A stretch of DNA of 14,133 nt from Gammaproteobacteria bacterium (GTDB lineage Bacteria > Pseudomonadota > Gammaproteobacteria > Xanthomonadales > Marinicellaceae), in NCBI GenBank assembly GCA_030426705.1, contig JAUHXW010000038.1, positions 1 to 14,133 on the forward strand, read 5' to 3'. Shown here one piece after another: positions 14,087 through 14,133 of this stretch. How positions within the stretch are numbered: position 1 is the first letter of the stretch; each line of letters opens with the position of its first letter. The position numbers were made by a program, and so were the translations under genes. The notes beneath the pieces were generated by a model. It was not told the DNA's origin and did not search any database. It worked only from the letters and a program-made list of their open reading frames with translations.

Positions 14087-14133
14087 CAATCAAAATGTAT
14101 TTTATTGAAAGCCAACTCCAAAAACTCGCGCAT

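Noticed and set aside
14087..14133. Minus-strand 16-codon reading frame at the right edge (MREFLELAFNKIHFDC, then stop), possibly the end of an upstream gene
   Set aside because: Too short to judge coding character, no family recognised, and it overlaps the probable ndk promoter. The continuation lies outside the window.

Overview
The window looks like chromosome of an AT-rich gammaproteobacterium. The evidence is a UbiH/UbiI-type ubiquinone hydroxylase pair, a PilF/PilW pilotin, RodZ, a DedD-like SPOR protein with CvpA and PurF, and gammaproteobacterial gene order. I cannot name a genus from sequence alone.

Left part (1-3308), accessory in character. The 5' part of katG (catalase-peroxidase) reads leftward off the window edge. 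A divergent region of about 700 bp follows, holding the katG control region, a cluster of short palindromes and a good sigma70-type promoter for a small outer-membrane beta-barrel gene. Downstream of that gene lies a second copy of the first 24 katG codons plus the katG leader and promoter (228 bp, about 94% identical). It now encodes only a 26-codon ORF. Two exact 15-bp repeats bracket the barrel gene. A GC-rich composite repeat (element A) fills 3059-3289.

Middle part (3309-10443): seven tightly packed minus-strand genes, hisS - SPOR/dedD-like - cvpA - purF - ubiH-like - ubiI-like - small Cys-rich lipoprotein. They are spaced 7 to 11 bp apart or overlap by 1 to 8 bp, so they probably form one operon joining His-tRNA charging, cell-division envelope function, purine synthesis and ubiquinone synthesis.

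Gap 10444-10766 contains a second composite repeat (element B), a Rho-independent terminator and the hisS leader. Many gammaproteobacteria carry ispG here, between rodZ and hisS.

Right part (10767-14133): a second minus-strand operon, ndk - rlmN - pilF - rodZ, with a plausible promoter upstream of ndk.

The core genes are ordinary. The most unusual signal is the pair of composite repeats A and B. Their ends are nearly identical and lie in inverted orientation, but the central hairpin-core-hairpin block keeps the same orientation in both, and each sits directly behind the last stop codon of an operon. The second is the promoter-bearing katG 5' duplication that brackets the barrel gene.
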